Positions 6,729-7,738 of a DNA stretch of 7,738 nt are shown in pieces (the first letter of the stretch is position 1; every line of letters starts with the position of its first letter). Below the pieces are notes generated by a model. The model was not told the DNA's origin. It was given only the letters and a program-made list of their open reading frames with translations, and did no database searches. This stretch comes from Tannerella sp. Its GTDB lineage: Bacteria > Bacteroidota > Bacteroidia > Bacteroidales > Tannerellaceae. The stretch is taken from assembly GCA_031290635.1 (NCBI GenBank), contig JAITNE010000034.1, positions 1 through 7,738 on the forward strand, written 5' to 3'. Both the position numbers and the translations under genes were made by a program.

Positions 6729-7397
6729 ATGTATCGGCATATATATTTGTTATCAGGTGTTGTATCTAAGGTACGGACTGCGGTTCGTCCAGGATATATG
6801 TATTTGTTATTATTGCTTTTGGTGGGAGTTGTATCCAATGCACAGCCTGCGGTTCGTTTAGGATTCAAAGGCGGTCTCAACGTTGCAAGCGCTACATTCA
6901 ATACCGAATCTTTCCGCTCCGACTATATCACCGGCTACCATCTTGGCCCCGTTATCGAGGCCATGATGGGGCGGGGTGGGATAGGGCTTGACGCCGCAAT
7001 CCTCTTCTCCCGCAAAGGCTTCGATTCGGACGGCGCAAGGGTTAGGAACTCATATCTCGAAGTGCCCGTCAATCTGAAGCTGAAGCTCGGCACGCCGCTT
7101 ATCAATCCATATATAGCTATTGGTCCTTATATCGACTTGCGAATCGGCGGCGAAAAGAATTGGGAACTGCATCGTAAGACCGAAAACATCCTCCAACAGA
7201 TACGGACGCAGAGTTTCGGCGCCGGTCTTAACTTCGCGCTCGGCGCTGATTTGCTAAACCATCTGCAACTCGGTCTCAACTATAATCTCAGTCTTACCGA
7301 TAATTATAAGACATATAATGTAGATGCAGGAGATATTATAGACAATTACAAGGGTCGCAACTATATCTGCTCCCTAAGCGCTACGTACTTTTTTTAA
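6729..7397 (+). CDS. Small outer-membrane beta-barrel protein (porin-like, PorT/OMP_b-brl_2 type)
   Basis: The 222-residue frame holds a hydrophobic export core LLLLLLVGVV, a cleavage site of the SNAQ type at residues 36-39, then VRLGFKGGLNVA, the usual first strand of these barrels. About eight amphipathic strands follow, and it ends SLSATYFF, an outer-membrane assembly signal with terminal Phe. It should sit in the outer membrane; function is unknown. The start is uncertain. From the ATG at 6729 the signal peptide is unusually long (39 residues), because a first degenerate copy of the signal region, YLLSGVVSKVRTAVRPGY, precedes the working copy. The ATG at 6798 opens the second copy directly but lacks a basic n-region. 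AAGG lies immediately before 6729, too close for a normal Shine-Dalgarno spacing. The 5-bp gap after the oxidoreductase gene suggests co-transcription. Confidence 0.85.
   Translation: MYRHIYLLSGVVSKVRTAVRPGYMYLLLLLLVGVVSNAQPAVRLGFKGGLNVASATFNTESFRSDYITGYHLGPVIEAMMGRGGIGLDAAILFSRKGFDSDGARVRNSYLEVPVNLKLKLGTPLINPYIAIGPYIDLRIGGEKNWELHRKTENILQQIRTQSFGAGLNFALGADLLNHLQLGLNYNLSLTDNYKTYNVDAGDIIDNYKGRNYICSLSATYFF
6744..6865 (+). repeat. In-frame degenerate duplication of the signal-peptide coding region
   Basis: TATTTGTTAT occurs at 6744 and 6801. Further on, GTTGTATC (6759 and 6828) and CTGCGGTTCGT (6778 and 6847) are offset by 69 bp, followed by AGGAT in both. The second copy carries 12 extra bases, which encode additional leucines. 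Both offsets are multiples of three, so the frame is kept. About 30 of 37 bases match in the better half. The copies encode YLL-SGVVSKVRTAVRPGY and YLLLLLLVGVVSNAQPAVRLGF. Confidence 0.8.
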
Positions 7398-7413
7398 CTG
7401 CTGTCTTTCTTTC

Positions 7414-7468
7414 TTTCTGTACAGACGGGGCGCGCCCCGTCTTTACGAGTAGCTGACGACGGGAATAT
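7414..7468. repeat. 55-bp repeat with perfect 20-bp GC-rich palindrome, copy 1
   Basis: The core at 7423-7442 is AGACGGGGCGCGCCCCGTCT, a perfect palindrome. GTA and TAC extend it outward past one mismatch on each side. It is followed by ACGAGTAGCTGACGACGGGAATAT. The same 55 bp recurs 72 bp downstream with one base changed. GC-rich palindromes of this kind resemble REP-like intergenic elements. No T-run follows, so it is not a standard intrinsic terminator, although it lies just 16 bp after the barrel gene and would fold at that mRNA's 3' end. Confidence 0.85.
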
Positions 7469-7485
7469 TCGGATTCTTTAGCTTT

Positions 7486-7540
7486 TTTCTGTACAGACGG
7501 GGCGCGCCCCGTCTCTACGAGTAGCTGACGACGGGAATAT
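7486..7540. repeat. 55-bp repeat with perfect 20-bp GC-rich palindrome, copy 2
   Basis: This matches 7414-7468 at 54 of 55 positions; the one difference is T at 7443 against C at 7515, just outside the palindrome core, which here is at 7495-7514. Its tail, GACGGGAATAT, merges directly into the first unit of the 22-bp tandem array. Near-identity of the copies points to recent duplication or conversion. Confidence 0.85.
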
Positions 7541-7704
7541 ACTTAACTTCGGACAGGAATATACTTAACTTCGGACAGGAATATACTTAACTTCGGACGG
7601 GAATATACTTAACTTCGGACGGGAATATACTTAACTTCGGACGGGAATATACTTAACTTTGGACGGGAATATTCACAACTTCGGACGGGAATATACTTAA
7701 CTTC
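7533..7704. repeat. 22-bp tandem repeat, about eight units
   Basis: Units of the form (G/A)GGAATATACTTAACTTCGGAC start at 7533, 7555, 7577, 7599, 7621, 7643, 7665 and 7687; the last stops after 18 bases. Variation is small: A or G at the first base, one CTTTGG, and one unit with ATTCACAAC. The array ends in 9-bp units (TCTAACTTC at 7705 and 7714). The 341-bp stretch from 7398 to the window end contains no credible coding frame, only these repeats and the palindromes. Confidence 0.92.
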
Positions 7705-7738
7705 TCTAACTTCTCTAACTTCATAACTTTCTTTCGTG

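Noticed and set aside
7423..7442. Rho-independent terminator after the barrel gene
   Set aside because: The palindrome has no loop spacer and no T-run on either side; REP-like element is a better description.
7533..7704. CRISPR array
   Set aside because: The 22-bp units abut with no unique spacers, and no cas gene is present.

Overview
The window looks like a chromosomal segment of a member of the Bacteroidota, most likely order Bacteroidales. Three things point there: a SusC/TonB-type receptor with a charged C-terminal tail, small Gln-cleaved outer-membrane barrels, and promoters of the TAnnTTTG type used by the Bacteroidetes primary sigma factor. No phage, transposase, CRISPR, tRNA or rRNA gene is visible. 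The gene content is ordinary; the unusual part is the repeat-rich intergenic DNA.

Layout, left to right. (1) The 3' part of a plus-strand TonB-dependent outer-membrane receptor runs off the left edge and ends at 1959. (2) A 297-bp gap between convergent genes holds a 21-bp degenerate tandem repeat flanked by AT-rich blocks of the TTAGAAATTAG type, which lie at the 3' ends of both genes and supply the last codons of one of them. (3) A minus-strand operon carries hemL (glutamate-1-semialdehyde aminomutase, tetrapyrrole synthesis) followed with no gap by a PLP enzyme of the Cys/Met trans-sulfuration family. (4) A compact divergent control region has two mirror-image TACCTTTG boxes, one facing hemL and one facing a 53-residue rubredoxin gene. 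(5) After rubredoxin, five units of a 42-bp tandem repeat lead into the promoter of a Tat-exported Gfo/Idh/MocA oxidoreductase. (6) Five bases further on lies a small outer-membrane beta-barrel gene whose signal-peptide region has been duplicated in frame. (7) The right end is a 341-bp non-coding stretch with two 55-bp repeats, each built around a perfect 20-bp GC-rich palindrome, then about eight copies of a 22-bp repeat and a few 9-bp units.

How the genes may work together. hemL and rubredoxin are both tied to iron/redox biology and share one control region, so their expression may be linked; this is inference. The Tat oxidoreductase and the barrel protein are probably co-transcribed and both work in the envelope, but nothing in the sequence names a substrate. 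I found no convincing new multi-gene system. The best leads are the helically phased repeat arrays (periods 21, 42 and 22 bp), the mirrored promoter pair, and the places where repeat DNA has entered coding sequence.
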